Shown here piece after piece: positions 1 to 6,387 of a stretch of DNA of 16,093 nt. The notes below the pieces were generated by a model that was not told the origin of the DNA, did not search any database, and saw nothing but the letters and a program-made list of their open reading frames with translations. The stretch is from Accumulibacter sp003538495. GTDB lineage: Bacteria; Pseudomonadota; Gammaproteobacteria; Burkholderiales; Rhodocyclaceae. The stretch is taken from the NCBI RefSeq assembly GCF_029255145.1, contig NZ_JAPUVQ010000008.1, positions 1-16,093 of the forward strand. Direction: 5' to 3'. Position 1 is the first letter of the stretch; every line of letters begins with the position of its first letter. The position numbers were made by a program, and so were the translations under genes.

Positions 1-122
1 CATCGCCCGATCCCTATGAAAATGGGAAAGGGCAAGCAAGGGGTATACCAGACAAAATCCGTCAACTATTTGCCAGGGCCCATCGGGCGGCCAAGTTATG
101 CTGAGTGAGTTGTGTATAACGA

Positions 123-140
123 GATGGGTCATGGCCCATC
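123..140. repeat. Near-perfect 18-bp palindrome
   Basis: GATGGGTCA is followed at once by TGGCCCATC. The two 9-bp halves are reverse complements except for one T/C position, which would be a G-U pair in RNA. The size and symmetry suit a dimeric regulator's operator, but no regulator gene is adjacent. It lies more than 300 bp upstream of the transporter start. Confidence 0.5.
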
Positions 141-151
141 GCGTCCGGCGC

Positions 152-180
152 GGTCAAGGGCAGATAGATTGCACTTGACC
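152..180. repeat. 29-bp inverted repeat, 11-bp arms
   Basis: Arms GGTCAAG and CTTGACC (152-158 and 174-180) continue inward, after one mismatch, with GCA/TGC around a 7-nt loop GATAGAT. No U-tract follows, so it is not a typical terminator. It could be an operator or the end of an upstream transcript. The phrase GGCAGAT..TGCAC recurs in shortened form near 228-240. Confidence 0.5.
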
Positions 181-460
181 CTGCACTTCTTTGGCGCCGC
201 TGACCGCCGGCGTATGCCCGCAGGCGTCGGCAGATTGCACGTCCCCACGGCACGCTTCCGAAATGTGCCTGACGCGCGTCGAAACTGGTCGACTCGGCGC
301 TGAGCACAGACGGTGCTTGCCAGATCGTGCACCGCTACGCCGGAACGAAGGAAGAGCTTCGCCGCCGCATCGCCGTGAAATGACTTCAAGCGACAGCAAA
401 TGTTGCACAATGGCTGCCTTTTCTCCCACCGCATCGCCCTTGGCGGCAGGAAGCACTGAA

Positions 461-1381
461 ATGTCGCACCGTCGAGCGCTCGCCCTGATGGTCTTGATCA
501 CGCTGCTGTGGAGCATGGCCGGGGTGGTCTCCCGCCATCTGGAGCAGGCCGGCAGCTTCGAGGTCACTTTCTGGCGCAGCCTGTTCAACGCCGTGACGCT
601 GAGCATCGCCCTGACGCTGATCCGTGGCCCGCGCCTCTGGCGCGCGCTCCTGCACGCGCCATGGCCGGTGTGGTTCTCGGCTGTCTGCTGGTCGGTGATG
701 TTTACCGCCTTCATGGTCGCCATTACCCTGACCACGGTCGCCAACGTGCTGGTGACGATGGCCGTCGGGCCATTGATCACCGCCTTGTTCGCGCGCATTT
801 TCCTGCGCCACCGGCTGCCGATCAGGACCTGGCTGGCAATCGCGGCCGCCGGTCTTGGAATTGCCTGGATGTTCGGACAGGAGGCTCGAAGCGGGTTATC
901 GCTGACCGGCACACTGGTTGCGCTGGCGGTCCCGCTGGCCGCGGCGCTCAACTTCACGATGCTGCAGCACGTTGGCCATGGCCCGGCCGACCCGGCCAAA
1001 GCCGCCCGTCAGGATATGTTGCCGGCGGTGCTAATCGGCGCCGTCCTGTCAGCGCTGTATACCTTGCCGTTCGCACTCCCCTTCCAGGCATCGACGCACG
1101 ACCTGGTCCTGCTTGCAATGCTCGGCAGCGTTCAGCTGGCGCTACCGTGTCTGCTGCTGGTGCGCGTCTCGCGCGAACTGCCGGCGCCGGAAATCGCCCT
1201 GCTTGGCCTGCTCGAAGTCGTTTTCGGCGTCAGCTGGGCGTGGCTGGGCGCCGGCGAAACTCCCGGGGCAAGTACGCTGACCGGCGGCGCCCTGGTCCTC
1301 GGCGCGCTGGTCGCCAACGAGGCGCTGGCCCTGCTGGGCCGGCACGGAAAGCGTCTCCCGGGCGCGGCAAGCTCAGGCTGA
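461..1381 (+). CDS. EamA/DMT-family membrane transporter
   Basis: A 306-aa protein made almost entirely of about ten hydrophobic helices in two homologous halves, the size and layout of drug/metabolite transporter superfamily (EamA, RhaT-like) permeases. The first helix has the typical LLWSMAGVVSRH signature, and the second half has the GLLEVVFGVSWAWLGAGE stretch typical of the ninth helix. The reading frame is open back to 191, but I chose the ATG at 461 because AGGAAG lies about 8 nt upstream and the protein then begins just before helix 1; ATGs at 380 and 410 lack a ribosome site. The substrate cannot be told from sequence. It is not obviously linked to the respiratory genes downstream, and a hairpin plus a long gap separate them. 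Confidence 0.85.
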   Translation: MSHRRALALMVLITLLWSMAGVVSRHLEQAGSFEVTFWRSLFNAVTLSIALTLIRGPRLWRALLHAPWPVWFSAVCWSVMFTAFMVAITLTTVANVLVTMAVGPLITALFARIFLRHRLPIRTWLAIAAAGLGIAWMFGQEARSGLSLTGTLVALAVPLAAALNFTMLQHVGHGPADPAKAARQDMLPAVLIGAVLSALYTLPFALPFQASTHDLVLLAMLGSVQLALPCLLLVRVSRELPAPEIALLGLLEVVFGVSWAWLGAGETPGASTLTGGALVLGALVANEALALLGRHGKRLPGAASSG

Positions 1382-1383
1382 TC

Positions 1384-1399
1384 CCCGCCCCAAGGCGGG
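1384..1399 (+). terminator. Possible terminator hairpin after the transporter
   Basis: CCCGCC, loop CCAA, GGCGGG forms a 6-bp all-GC stem three bases after the transporter stop codon. No run of T follows, so intrinsic termination is uncertain. The position right at the gene end is the main support. Confidence 0.4.
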
Positions 1400-1537
1400 C
1401 GCCGCAGGAATCCGCCTGGCTGCTCGACAGGCGTCAGACCTGCATCGCTGATGCTGACCACTGGACGGTAGCGAGAGACGACCCGCGCGTCGTCGAGAAA
1501 TATCCGTGGTCCGTGGCCGCGGAATGGCGGACAATGA

Positions 1538-1551
1538 TTGACTTGTGTCAA
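1538..1551 (+). promoter_or_regulatory. FNR/ANR/DNR-type box (1) with candidate -10
   Basis: TTGACTTGTGTCAA is a perfect palindrome in its two 5-bp half-sites and matches the CRP/FNR-family core TTGA-N6-TCAA. GACAAT at 1575-1580 lies 23 bp downstream as a candidate -10, placing the box centre near -42, the class II activator position. The next gene is the SCO lipoprotein at 1761. FNR, ANR (oxygen) and DNR/NNR (NO) regulators share this motif, so sequence alone does not say which one binds. Confidence 0.7.
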
Positions 1552-1760
1552 GGCGGCAAGCCGGCACCTGCACCGACAATGCCCGGTGCGGTGCCACAAG
1601 CCGACCGCGGCCGACGACGAGCAGCCGCGACCTGCAAGACGCCGCTGACCGGCACACGCCTATCGCAGATCATCGATGAATTGAAAGAGAATGCCAGCTC
1701 GCGTCCCCCGCTTCCCTACTCCAGGCCGGAAGCAGGCTTTCGCGGCGGGCAATTGACGAC

Positions 1761-2345
1761 ATGAAAATACTCTCGACCCTGATCCTTGGCCTCACCCTGC
1801 TGCTTGCCGCCTGTTCGCCTGCCCCGCCGGCTTTCACGTCGACCGACATTTCCGCAGTCGACTGGGGCAAGGACTTCGCTTTGACCGACCACCATGGGCA
1901 GTTGCGTCATCTGGCCGATTTCAAGGGCAAGGCGGTCATCGTGTTCTTCGGTTATACCCAGTGTCCCGACGTCTGTCCGACCACGCTGTCTTCGATGCGC
2001 GAGGTGCTGTCTCGTCTCGGCGACCAGGCGAGCCGGGTGCAGGTGCTGTTCGTGACGCTCGATCCGGAGCGTGACACCGCGCAGCTGCTTTCCGAGTACG
2101 TCACCGCTTTCGACCCCAGCTTCCTCGGTCTGCGCGGCGACGAGGCAGCAACCAGGGCAGTGGCCAAGGACTTCAAGGTGTTCTACGCGAAACAGGCCGG
2201 CCGCACACCCGACAGCTACACCCTGGACCACACCACCGGCAGCTACGTCTTCGACCCGCAGGGGCGGATCAGGCTGCTGGTCCGCCACGGCGAGCTACCG
2301 GCAAGCGTGGCGGCCGACGTGAAACGCCTGCTCGCCGGCGAATGA
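1761..2345 (+). CDS. SCO1/SenC copper chaperone, lipoprotein type
   Basis: A 194-aa thioredoxin-fold SCO protein that helps load or reduce the CuA centre of heme-copper oxidase subunit II in the periplasm. The N-terminus is a lipoprotein signal with lipobox LAAC (Cys18). The copper/thiol motif CPDVCP gives Cys68 and Cys72, and the distal ligand is His157 in a DHTTGSY context, so all three SCO copper ligands are present. Other family marks are GKAVIVFFGYTQCPDVCPTT and FVTLDPERD. The start is ATG 1761; the ribosome site is weak (GGCGGGC about 10 nt upstream). It is followed after 18 bp by the YdbL-like gene. A second, differently built SCO lies at 9160-10044, so the two may divide CuA assembly between metal delivery and disulfide reduction. 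Confidence 0.93.
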   Translation: MKILSTLILGLTLLLAACSPAPPAFTSTDISAVDWGKDFALTDHHGQLRHLADFKGKAVIVFFGYTQCPDVCPTTLSSMREVLSRLGDQASRVQVLFVTLDPERDTAQLLSEYVTAFDPSFLGLRGDEAATRAVAKDFKVFYAKQAGRTPDSYTLDHTTGSYVFDPQGRIRLLVRHGELPASVAADVKRLLAGE

Positions 2346-2363
2346 CTGTTCAGGACACATCAC

Positions 2364-2783
2364 ATGCGACGTCTATTGCTGCTGCTCTTCCTTTCCCTGC
2401 CGGTCCTTGCCGCAGCACCCGGCGACGAGATCAATCTCGATATCGGCACGCCACCGGTGATCATCGTCAAGCACTCGCTGGCGCAGCGGACCTCGCGACT
2501 GGTCCGGTTCTACGAAGTCGGCATCATCGGACTCGGTAACGACGGCATGATCAAGATGCGTGATGGCAGCCGGCTCAACCTGGCACAACGGCAGATCGCC
2601 GAGAAACTGATCGACCAGGAAAACCCGGATCGCAACTCGCTGATCTACGCCATCGCCGAAGCCCACGGCGGCCAGAGCGCCGAGCCGGCCACCCGCCAGG
2701 CCCAGATCAAGCGCTGGAAGGCGCAGTTTCATTCCGGCTGGTGGATCGAGGATGGCCAAGGCATCTGGATCCAGAAGCCCTGA
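2364..2783 (+). CDS. YdbL-like (DUF1318) periplasmic protein
   Basis: A 139-aa protein with an N-terminal signal peptide (basic start, leucine-rich core, cleavage probably after about residue 18). The mature part has the pattern I associate with YdbL/DUF1318 proteins: a region on growth or turnover of a helical segment (GIIGLGNDGMIKMRDGS), then a helix with AEKLIDQENPDRNSLIYAIAEA, and a short C-terminal W-rich tail ending GIWIQKP. YdbL relatives are usually found beside YnbE and YdbH, not beside SCO genes, and their role appears to concern the cell envelope. Here the gene follows the SCO gene by 18 bp and probably shares its transcript. It has no cysteine or obvious metal site, so a direct part in copper delivery is not indicated. 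Family assignment is from memory of the pattern and is moderate. Confidence 0.65.
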   Translation: MRRLLLLLFLSLPVLAAAPGDEINLDIGTPPVIIVKHSLAQRTSRLVRFYEVGIIGLGNDGMIKMRDGSRLNLAQRQIAEKLIDQENPDRNSLIYAIAEAHGGQSAEPATRQAQIKRWKAQFHSGWWIEDGQGIWIQKP

Positions 2784-2851
2784 GGGTGCTCCTGCTGTTC
2801 GACAGGCCAACTGCGGCATCTTGTCGCACACGGCTGCAACAGCCCGCCGTT

Positions 2852-2857
2852 TATAAT
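2852..2857 (+). promoter_or_regulatory. -10 element for the PCu(A)C gene
   Basis: A consensus TATAAT lies 30 bp upstream of the TTG start at 2888, giving a leader of about 24 nt. The hexamer at the usual -35 spacing (CACGGC) does not match consensus, so an activator may be needed. TTGTCG at 2821 is too far away to serve (25-bp spacer). Confidence 0.5.
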
Positions 2858-2887
2858 CTGGCCCTCTGAACAACCGAGGAGTGCAGC

Positions 2888-3355
2888 TTGAAGGCAACGC
2901 GAACCCAACTGGCGATGGCCATTCTGCTCGGCGTCTCTGCGACGGCCGCCTTGGCCGCTGATGTCGAGGTCAAGGATGCGTGGGTACGGGGAACGGTGAC
3001 CGGCCAGAAGGCTACCGGCGCCTTCCTCGAAATCACCAGCAAATCCGGCGCAACACTCGTCGGCGCTGCCAGCCCGGTCGCCGGCGTCAGCGAGATCCAC
3101 GAAATGAAGATGGACGGCGGGATCATGAAGATGCGCGCTGTCGAACGGCTGGAACTGCCTGCCGGCAAGCCGGTGCAGCTGGCACCAGGGGGCTACCACG
3201 TGATGCTGCTGAACCTCAAGCAGCCGCTCAAGAGGGGCGATTCGGTAGCCCTGACGCTGCAGGTCGAGACTCCGGGCAAGAAGGTCGAAGCTGTCCAGAT
3301 CAAGGCCGAAGTGCGCGACCTGGCCGCGACACCGGCAGGCGAGCACCAGCACTGA
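2888..3355 (+). CDS. PCu(A)C periplasmic copper(I) chaperone
   Basis: A 155-aa secreted protein with a signal peptide cleaved probably after ALAA (residues 21-24). The mature domain carries the full PCu(A)C copper motif H-X10-M-X21-H-X-M: His71, Met82, His104, Met106, with extra Met73, Met75 and Met80 around it and a histidine tail (GEHQH). In Thermus thermophilus this family donates Cu(I) to the CuA site of ba3 oxidase subunit II, with SCO acting on the cysteine disulfide. That pairing fits the SCO gene upstream and the CuA subunit II at 5833. The start codon is TTG at 2888, chosen because GAGGAG (2876-2881) lies 6 nt upstream and the signal peptide begins there. The gene has its own -10 element. 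Confidence 0.93.
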   Translation: MKATRTQLAMAILLGVSATAALAADVEVKDAWVRGTVTGQKATGAFLEITSKSGATLVGAASPVAGVSEIHEMKMDGGIMKMRAVERLELPAGKPVQLAPGGYHVMLLNLKQPLKRGDSVALTLQVETPGKKVEAVQIKAEVRDLAATPAGEHQH

Positions 3356-3394
3356 GCGCCGACGGCGCCCCCGCGGCGCTGCCCACTGGTGCTC
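3341..3394. terminator. Candidate bidirectional terminator between convergent genes
   Basis: Outer arms GAGCACCAG (3341-3349) and CTGGTGCTC (3386-3394) are perfect 9-bp complements. Inside them AGCGCC (3355-3360) pairs with GGCGCT (3375-3380). The structure spans the 37-bp gap between the convergent PCu(A)C and second CtaA genes and overlaps both stop codons. It has no U-tract, so termination is inferred from position and stem strength. Confidence 0.45.
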
Positions 3395-4271
3395 AGCGTC
3401 GGTGAAGCGTGCTCATAGTCGCCAGCAGCGCCGCTGCGCAGACGCCGTGGGCGACCGCCAGCCACAGAGTGAAGCCACTGCGCACCGTCAGGCCTCCCAG
3501 CGCGACTGCGGCCGCCAATAGCAGCAGCAGGGTCACCGCCGACTTGCGCGTCGCCTCGTCGGCGAGCGCCTGCAGCGCGGCGATGCCCAGCAGCAGAAAC
3601 GACCCAAGCGCACCCCAGCGGTGCAGCAGATGCAGGGTGACCCCGCCGGCGTCGCCGGCAGGCCGCACATCAGCCAGCGTCGCGAATGGCTGCAGCGCGG
3701 CCCAGCCAGCCGCAGCCGGCCACCATTGGCCGCCACAGTCGGGAAGCGTAGGACAAGCCAGCGCTGCAGCACCGGCGCCGATCAGTGCGCCGACGACCAC
3801 TGTCAGCGATAGCGTCGCCGCGCCGAGACGCAGCGCCAAGGTCGGCGCCCGTTCGAACTGATAGTCCGGCCCACTGGCCAGCACCACTCGCCATGAACAG
3901 CTCACCAGACCCAGGCCACCGATGATGTTCATGAAGCCCACCAGCACCAGCCGCGGGTCTGAACTCCAGAAACCGAGCGTTGCCAGCGCCAGTACCAGCA
4001 AGGCCAGCAGCGTCGCCGGACGCACGGCCGGCCGGATCGACGGACGACGCAGACACAACCAGAGCAGGTAAAAGACCAGCAGAAAGAAGACCGAAGCGGC
4101 GCCGCGATGCAGCAGCCGCGGCAACCCGAACGCTTGCGCTGGCGGTTCGCCACGGAGCAGTTGTCCGTAGCACGCGGGCCAATCGGCGCAACCGAGTCCG
4201 GCGCCATCGAGACGAAGATAGGCGCTGAGCAAAACCACCAGCAGCGCCAGCGCGGTCAGCAGCAGCGCCAT
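3393..4271 (-). CDS. Second COX15/CtaA-family protein, lacking one axial histidine
   Basis: A 292-aa membrane protein of about eight helices in two halves, with two loop cysteine pairs typical of cysteine-containing CtaA/COX15: GLGCADWPAC (Cys28, Cys34) and ACPTLPDC (Cys173, Cys179). Heme A synthase oxidises the C8 methyl of heme O using histidine-ligated hemes. Three of four conserved histidines are visible: His55 (RLLHRG), His217 (LLHRWG) and His275 (AVAHGV). The position equivalent to the helix-4 histidine (the AHLLGG type) reads FMNIIGG, with Asn115. The start is ATG 4271, with GGCAGG about 8 nt upstream; a TTG at 4313 overlapping the upstream stop is possible. It lies 38 bp after the full-length ctaA and is probably co-transcribed. 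It may be a degenerate, regulatory or specialised paralogue. Confidence 0.75.
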   Translation of the reverse strand: MALLLTALALLVVLLSAYLRLDGAGLGCADWPACYGQLLRGEPPAQAFGLPRLLHRGAASVFFLLVFYLLWLCLRRPSIRPAVRPATLLALLVLALATLGFWSSDPRLVLVGFMNIIGGLGLVSCSWRVVLASGPDYQFERAPTLALRLGAATLSLTVVVGALIGAGAAALACPTLPDCGGQWWPAAAGWAALQPFATLADVRPAGDAGGVTLHLLHRWGALGSFLLLGIAALQALADEATRKSAVTLLLLLAAAVALGGLTVRSGFTLWLAVAHGVCAAALLATMSTLHRR

Positions 4272-4309
4272 CCTGCGAACCTGCCGCAGCCGCAGACCGG
4301 GGCTGGCGA

Positions 4310-5359
4310 TCAAGTGGCCAGGCCCGCCACCCGCGCCACCCGCAGCTCGTGATTCAGCCACAGCAGCAGACCGAGAACGATCATCGCGCCGCCCTGATGC
4401 GCGGCACCCAGCCCGACCGGAACCGCCAGCAGCAGGGTTGAAATCCCGAGCACGATCTGCGCGTACAACGCCACCACCACCCATGTCGCGGCCAGACGCG
4501 CTGTCGGGGAAACAGCTGCCGCCCGGATCTTCCACCAGAACCAGGGCAGCAGGATGGCGAGCAGCCATGCTCCCAGCCGATGGTCGAACTGGACCAGCGC
4601 CATGTTGTTGAAGAAGTTGAGGTACCACGGGTCGATGACGAAGCTTTCCGGCGGCAGGATGTGGCCGTTCATCAGCGGGAAGCTGTTGTAGGCCTTGCCG
4701 GCCCGAATGCCGGCGACGAAACCACCACTGACGACCATGTAGGCGACCAGGATCACCAGCCAGAAGCCGATGCGCTGCAATCGCTTCAGCGCCGCATCGG
4801 TGCTCGGCCGCGCACGCTCGGCGAGCAACCCGAGTGCCAGCCAGAACATCGCCATGAAGATCAGGAAGGCCAGCGACAGATGCGCAGTCAGCCGATAGTG
4901 GCTGACCCGCGGGTCGTCGACCAGCCCGCTCTTGACCATGTACCAGCCCATTGCCCCCTGCATCCCGCCGAGCACGAAAATCCCCAGCAGCTGCGGCAGC
5001 AGCGGCCGGTCGATTTTGCGCCGCACCCAGAAATAGAGGAATGGCAGCAGGAAGACGACGCCGATCAGCCGTCCCAGAACGCGGTGCCAGTACTCCCAGA
5101 AGAAGATCCCCTTGAACTCGTCGAGCGACATCTGATGGTTAACCTTCAGATATTCCGGGGTCTTCTTGTACTTGTCGAAGGTCGCATCCCACTCGGCCTG
5201 ATCGAGCGGCGGCACGACACCGATGATCGGCTGCCACTCGACGATCGACAGACCGGAATGCGTCAGACGGGTAACCCCGCCGACCACCAGAATGGCAAAA
5301 ACCATGGCGCTGCAAGTGAGCAGCCAGAGCGCGATTTGCCGACGAGCGACTTTGTCCAT
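4310..5359 (-). CDS. ctaA: Heme A synthase, CtaA/COX15 (cysteine-pair-free type)
   Basis: A 349-aa protein of the mitochondrial/alphaproteobacterial COX15 type, which makes heme A from heme O in the inner membrane. The N-terminal signature GGVTRLTHSGLSIVEWQP is followed by four conserved histidines in helices: His92 (WHRVLGR), His160 (LTAHLSLAF), His260 (FDHRLGAWL) and His321 (AAHQGGAM). These are the expected heme and substrate ligands of both halves. It has no loop cysteine pairs; Cys16 is the only cysteine. It is read divergently from the heme-copper enzyme genes and precedes the shorter CtaA. Start ATG 5359 fits the family N-terminus although no strong ribosome site precedes it. Its presence with ctaB implies that the neighbouring enzyme, or another in the cell, uses heme A. 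Confidence 0.95.
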   Translation of the reverse strand: MDKVARRQIALWLLTCSAMVFAILVVGGVTRLTHSGLSIVEWQPIIGVVPPLDQAEWDATFDKYKKTPEYLKVNHQMSLDEFKGIFFWEYWHRVLGRLIGVVFLLPFLYFWVRRKIDRPLLPQLLGIFVLGGMQGAMGWYMVKSGLVDDPRVSHYRLTAHLSLAFLIFMAMFWLALGLLAERARPSTDAALKRLQRIGFWLVILVAYMVVSGGFVAGIRAGKAYNSFPLMNGHILPPESFVIDPWYLNFFNNMALVQFDHRLGAWLLAILLPWFWWKIRAAAVSPTARLAATWVVVALYAQIVLGISTLLLAVPVGLGAAHQGGAMIVLGLLLWLNHELRVARVAGLAT

Positions 5360-5397
5360 TCCAGGAACCCGGCCAGAAGAGAAAGGGCGAAGCGCGA

Positions 5398-5403
5398 ATT
5401 ATA
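5398..5403 (-). promoter_or_regulatory. -10 element for ctaA
   Basis: On the minus strand these bases read TATAAT, 38 bp before the ctaA start, so transcription would begin near 5392. The hexamer at -35 spacing (CTCAAG) is poor. The FNR-type box at 5518-5531 is too far away to act as a class II site in this direction. Confidence 0.4.
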
Positions 5404-5517
5404 GGCGCAATGAGACGCTCCTTGAGCGCGGCGGGGGCTGCGACGATCGGCCGCATCAATGGCGCCACAATGCCCGTGATTGCTGGCTTTTCCGACCATC
5501 ACCGTCTTTCCCCGTTC

Positions 5518-5531
5518 TTGACGTGAATCAA
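5518..5531 (+). promoter_or_regulatory. FNR/ANR/DNR-type box (2) upstream of the heme-copper enzyme
   Basis: TTGACGTGAATCAA matches the TTGA-N6-TCAA core. TATCCT at 5555-5560, 23 bp downstream, is a candidate -10 (4 of 6 matches), which puts the box centre near -42 of a start around 5567. The leader to the first gene at 5653 would be about 86 nt. This placement argues for activation at low oxygen or by NO of the small peptide, subunit II and subunit I genes. On the minus strand no -10 is found at the matching distance, so the site appears to serve the plus-strand operon. Confidence 0.7.
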
Positions 5532-5652
5532 ATCAAAGGCGAGGCAACTGCGCGTATCCTTCCGGCAATTGTGCCCCGAAAGCCCAAGAAATTCGCCGTG
5601 ATCGGCAAATGCCAAGCGCCACGAGCGCCAATCAGTGATGGAGGATTCACCA

Positions 5653-5802
5653 ATGGTCGACGAGAAAGATGACGACATCCCGTTCATGCAGAAGCTGCTG
5701 GACAACCACTTCCTGCTGCTTTTTCTCGGAGTGGCCTCGCCCGGGTTGCTCTACATCCTGTGGGGCATCATCGACATCATGAACACGCCGGTCGCCAAGT
5801 AA
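5653..5802 (+). CDS. 49-aa single-helix small subunit of the heme-copper enzyme
   Basis: A short gene whose start is fixed by an excellent ribosome site, GGAGGA at 5640-5645, 7 nt before ATG 5653. The peptide has an acidic N-terminus (MVDEKDDD), then one membrane helix from about residue 20 to 42 ending LYILWGIIDI, and a short tail. The helix with an internal SPG and a YxLWG end resembles the tiny IIa-type subunits of ba3-type oxidases, which replace the first helix of subunit II. It stands 30 bp before the subunit II gene under the same candidate promoter. No redox residues are present, so a structural role is inferred. Confidence 0.75.
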   Translation: MVDEKDDDIPFMQKLLDNHFLLLFLGVASPGLLYILWGIIDIMNTPVAK

Positions 5803-5832
5803 GCCAGTCAGTCATATCAGGGAGAGAGAAAT

Positions 5833-6372
5833 ATGAGTGCAATTCTGCCGCCGTCAGATCGGCTCTGGTGGAAGCAACCCATCGACAAGGTCGAATGGGC
5901 GTGGATCGCGATCGCCTTCGTCTGGGGGATGATCATGTTCGGGATGATGATCTACTGGCACATCTACGGGAAGCAGAACCTGTCCAACGAGGCGTACAAG
6001 ACCACCCCCGAACTGTTCGCCGCCAAGGCCGAGAAGTTCATCGCCGAGAACACCATCCGCACCGAAACCGAGCAGGACATCCCGGTGGTCAAGGTTCCGG
6101 CCGGTGGCGACGGCTACCTGATCGCCCGCCTGTGGGCCTGGTATCCGATCCTCGAACTGGAGGAGGGTCAGACCTACAAGATCCACCTGTCGTCGATGGA
6201 CTACAACCACGGCTTCTCGCTGCAGCCGGTGAACATCAATATCCAGGTGATCCCTGGCTATGAGCATGTCGTCAAGATGACGCCGACCAAGAAGGGCACC
6301 TACGCCATCGTCTGCAACGAATACTGCGGCATCGGCCACCACTCGATGCTCGGCCGTATTTACGTGAAATAA
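5833..6372 (+). CDS. CuA-containing subunit II of a B-family (ba3-like) heme-copper enzyme
   Basis: A 179-aa protein with one N-terminal membrane helix (about 22-44) and a periplasmic cupredoxin domain that accepts electrons from cytochrome c. The dinuclear CuA ligands are complete: His126 (NHGFS), Cys161, Glu163 (backbone), Cys165, His169 and Met172 in CNEYCGIGHHSM. The His-to-Cys spacing of 35 and the C-X3-C-X3-H-X2-M pattern equal those of Thermus ba3 subunit II (His114, Cys149, Cys153, His157, Met160). Glu21, just before the helix, corresponds to the ba3 K-channel entry glutamate. A GGAGAG ribosome site lies 6 nt before ATG 5833. The gap to subunit I is 15 bp. A working CuA site means the electron donor is a c-type cytochrome or cupredoxin, not quinol. 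Confidence 0.93.
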   Translation: MSAILPPSDRLWWKQPIDKVEWAWIAIAFVWGMIMFGMMIYWHIYGKQNLSNEAYKTTPELFAAKAEKFIAENTIRTETEQDIPVVKVPAGGDGYLIARLWAWYPILELEEGQTYKIHLSSMDYNHGFSLQPVNINIQVIPGYEHVVKMTPTKKGTYAIVCNEYCGIGHHSMLGRIYVK

Positions 6373-6387
6373 GGGGGAAAAAGAGAG

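Larger units (their letters stand above)
1..460. other. Upstream region without a supported gene
   Basis: No reading frame here looks like a protein I recognise. The stretch holds a near-palindrome at 123-140, a long inverted repeat at 152-180, and a 9-bp direct repeat GGCCCATCG at 77-85 and 133-141. A weak -10-like TATAAC lies at 115-120 without a convincing -35. It may contain the control region of the transporter that follows. Confidence 0.5.
1382..1760 (+). other. Intergenic control region upstream of the SCO gene
   Basis: A 379-bp gap without a supported gene; the open frame through it is read-through from a shadow of the transporter. It contains a GC hairpin at its left end and a perfect FNR/DNR-type box at 1538-1551, which implies that the SCO transcript begins near 1587 with a leader of about 170 nt. 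Confidence 0.6.

Noticed and set aside
191..460. Upstream extension of the transporter to the first in-frame start
   Set aside because: The 90 extra residues are polar, cysteine- and arginine-rich without a helix or signal, and the ribosome site is before ATG 461.
508..1764. 418-aa open frame on the plus strand
   Set aside because: It runs in another frame through the transporter and the intergenic gap, with arginine/glycine/proline-rich shadow composition and no signature.
4272..4628. Extension of the second CtaA to 411 aa
   Set aside because: This part overlaps the 3' end of the first ctaA in another frame and has shadow composition; the protein proper begins with the hydrophobic helix at ATG 4271.
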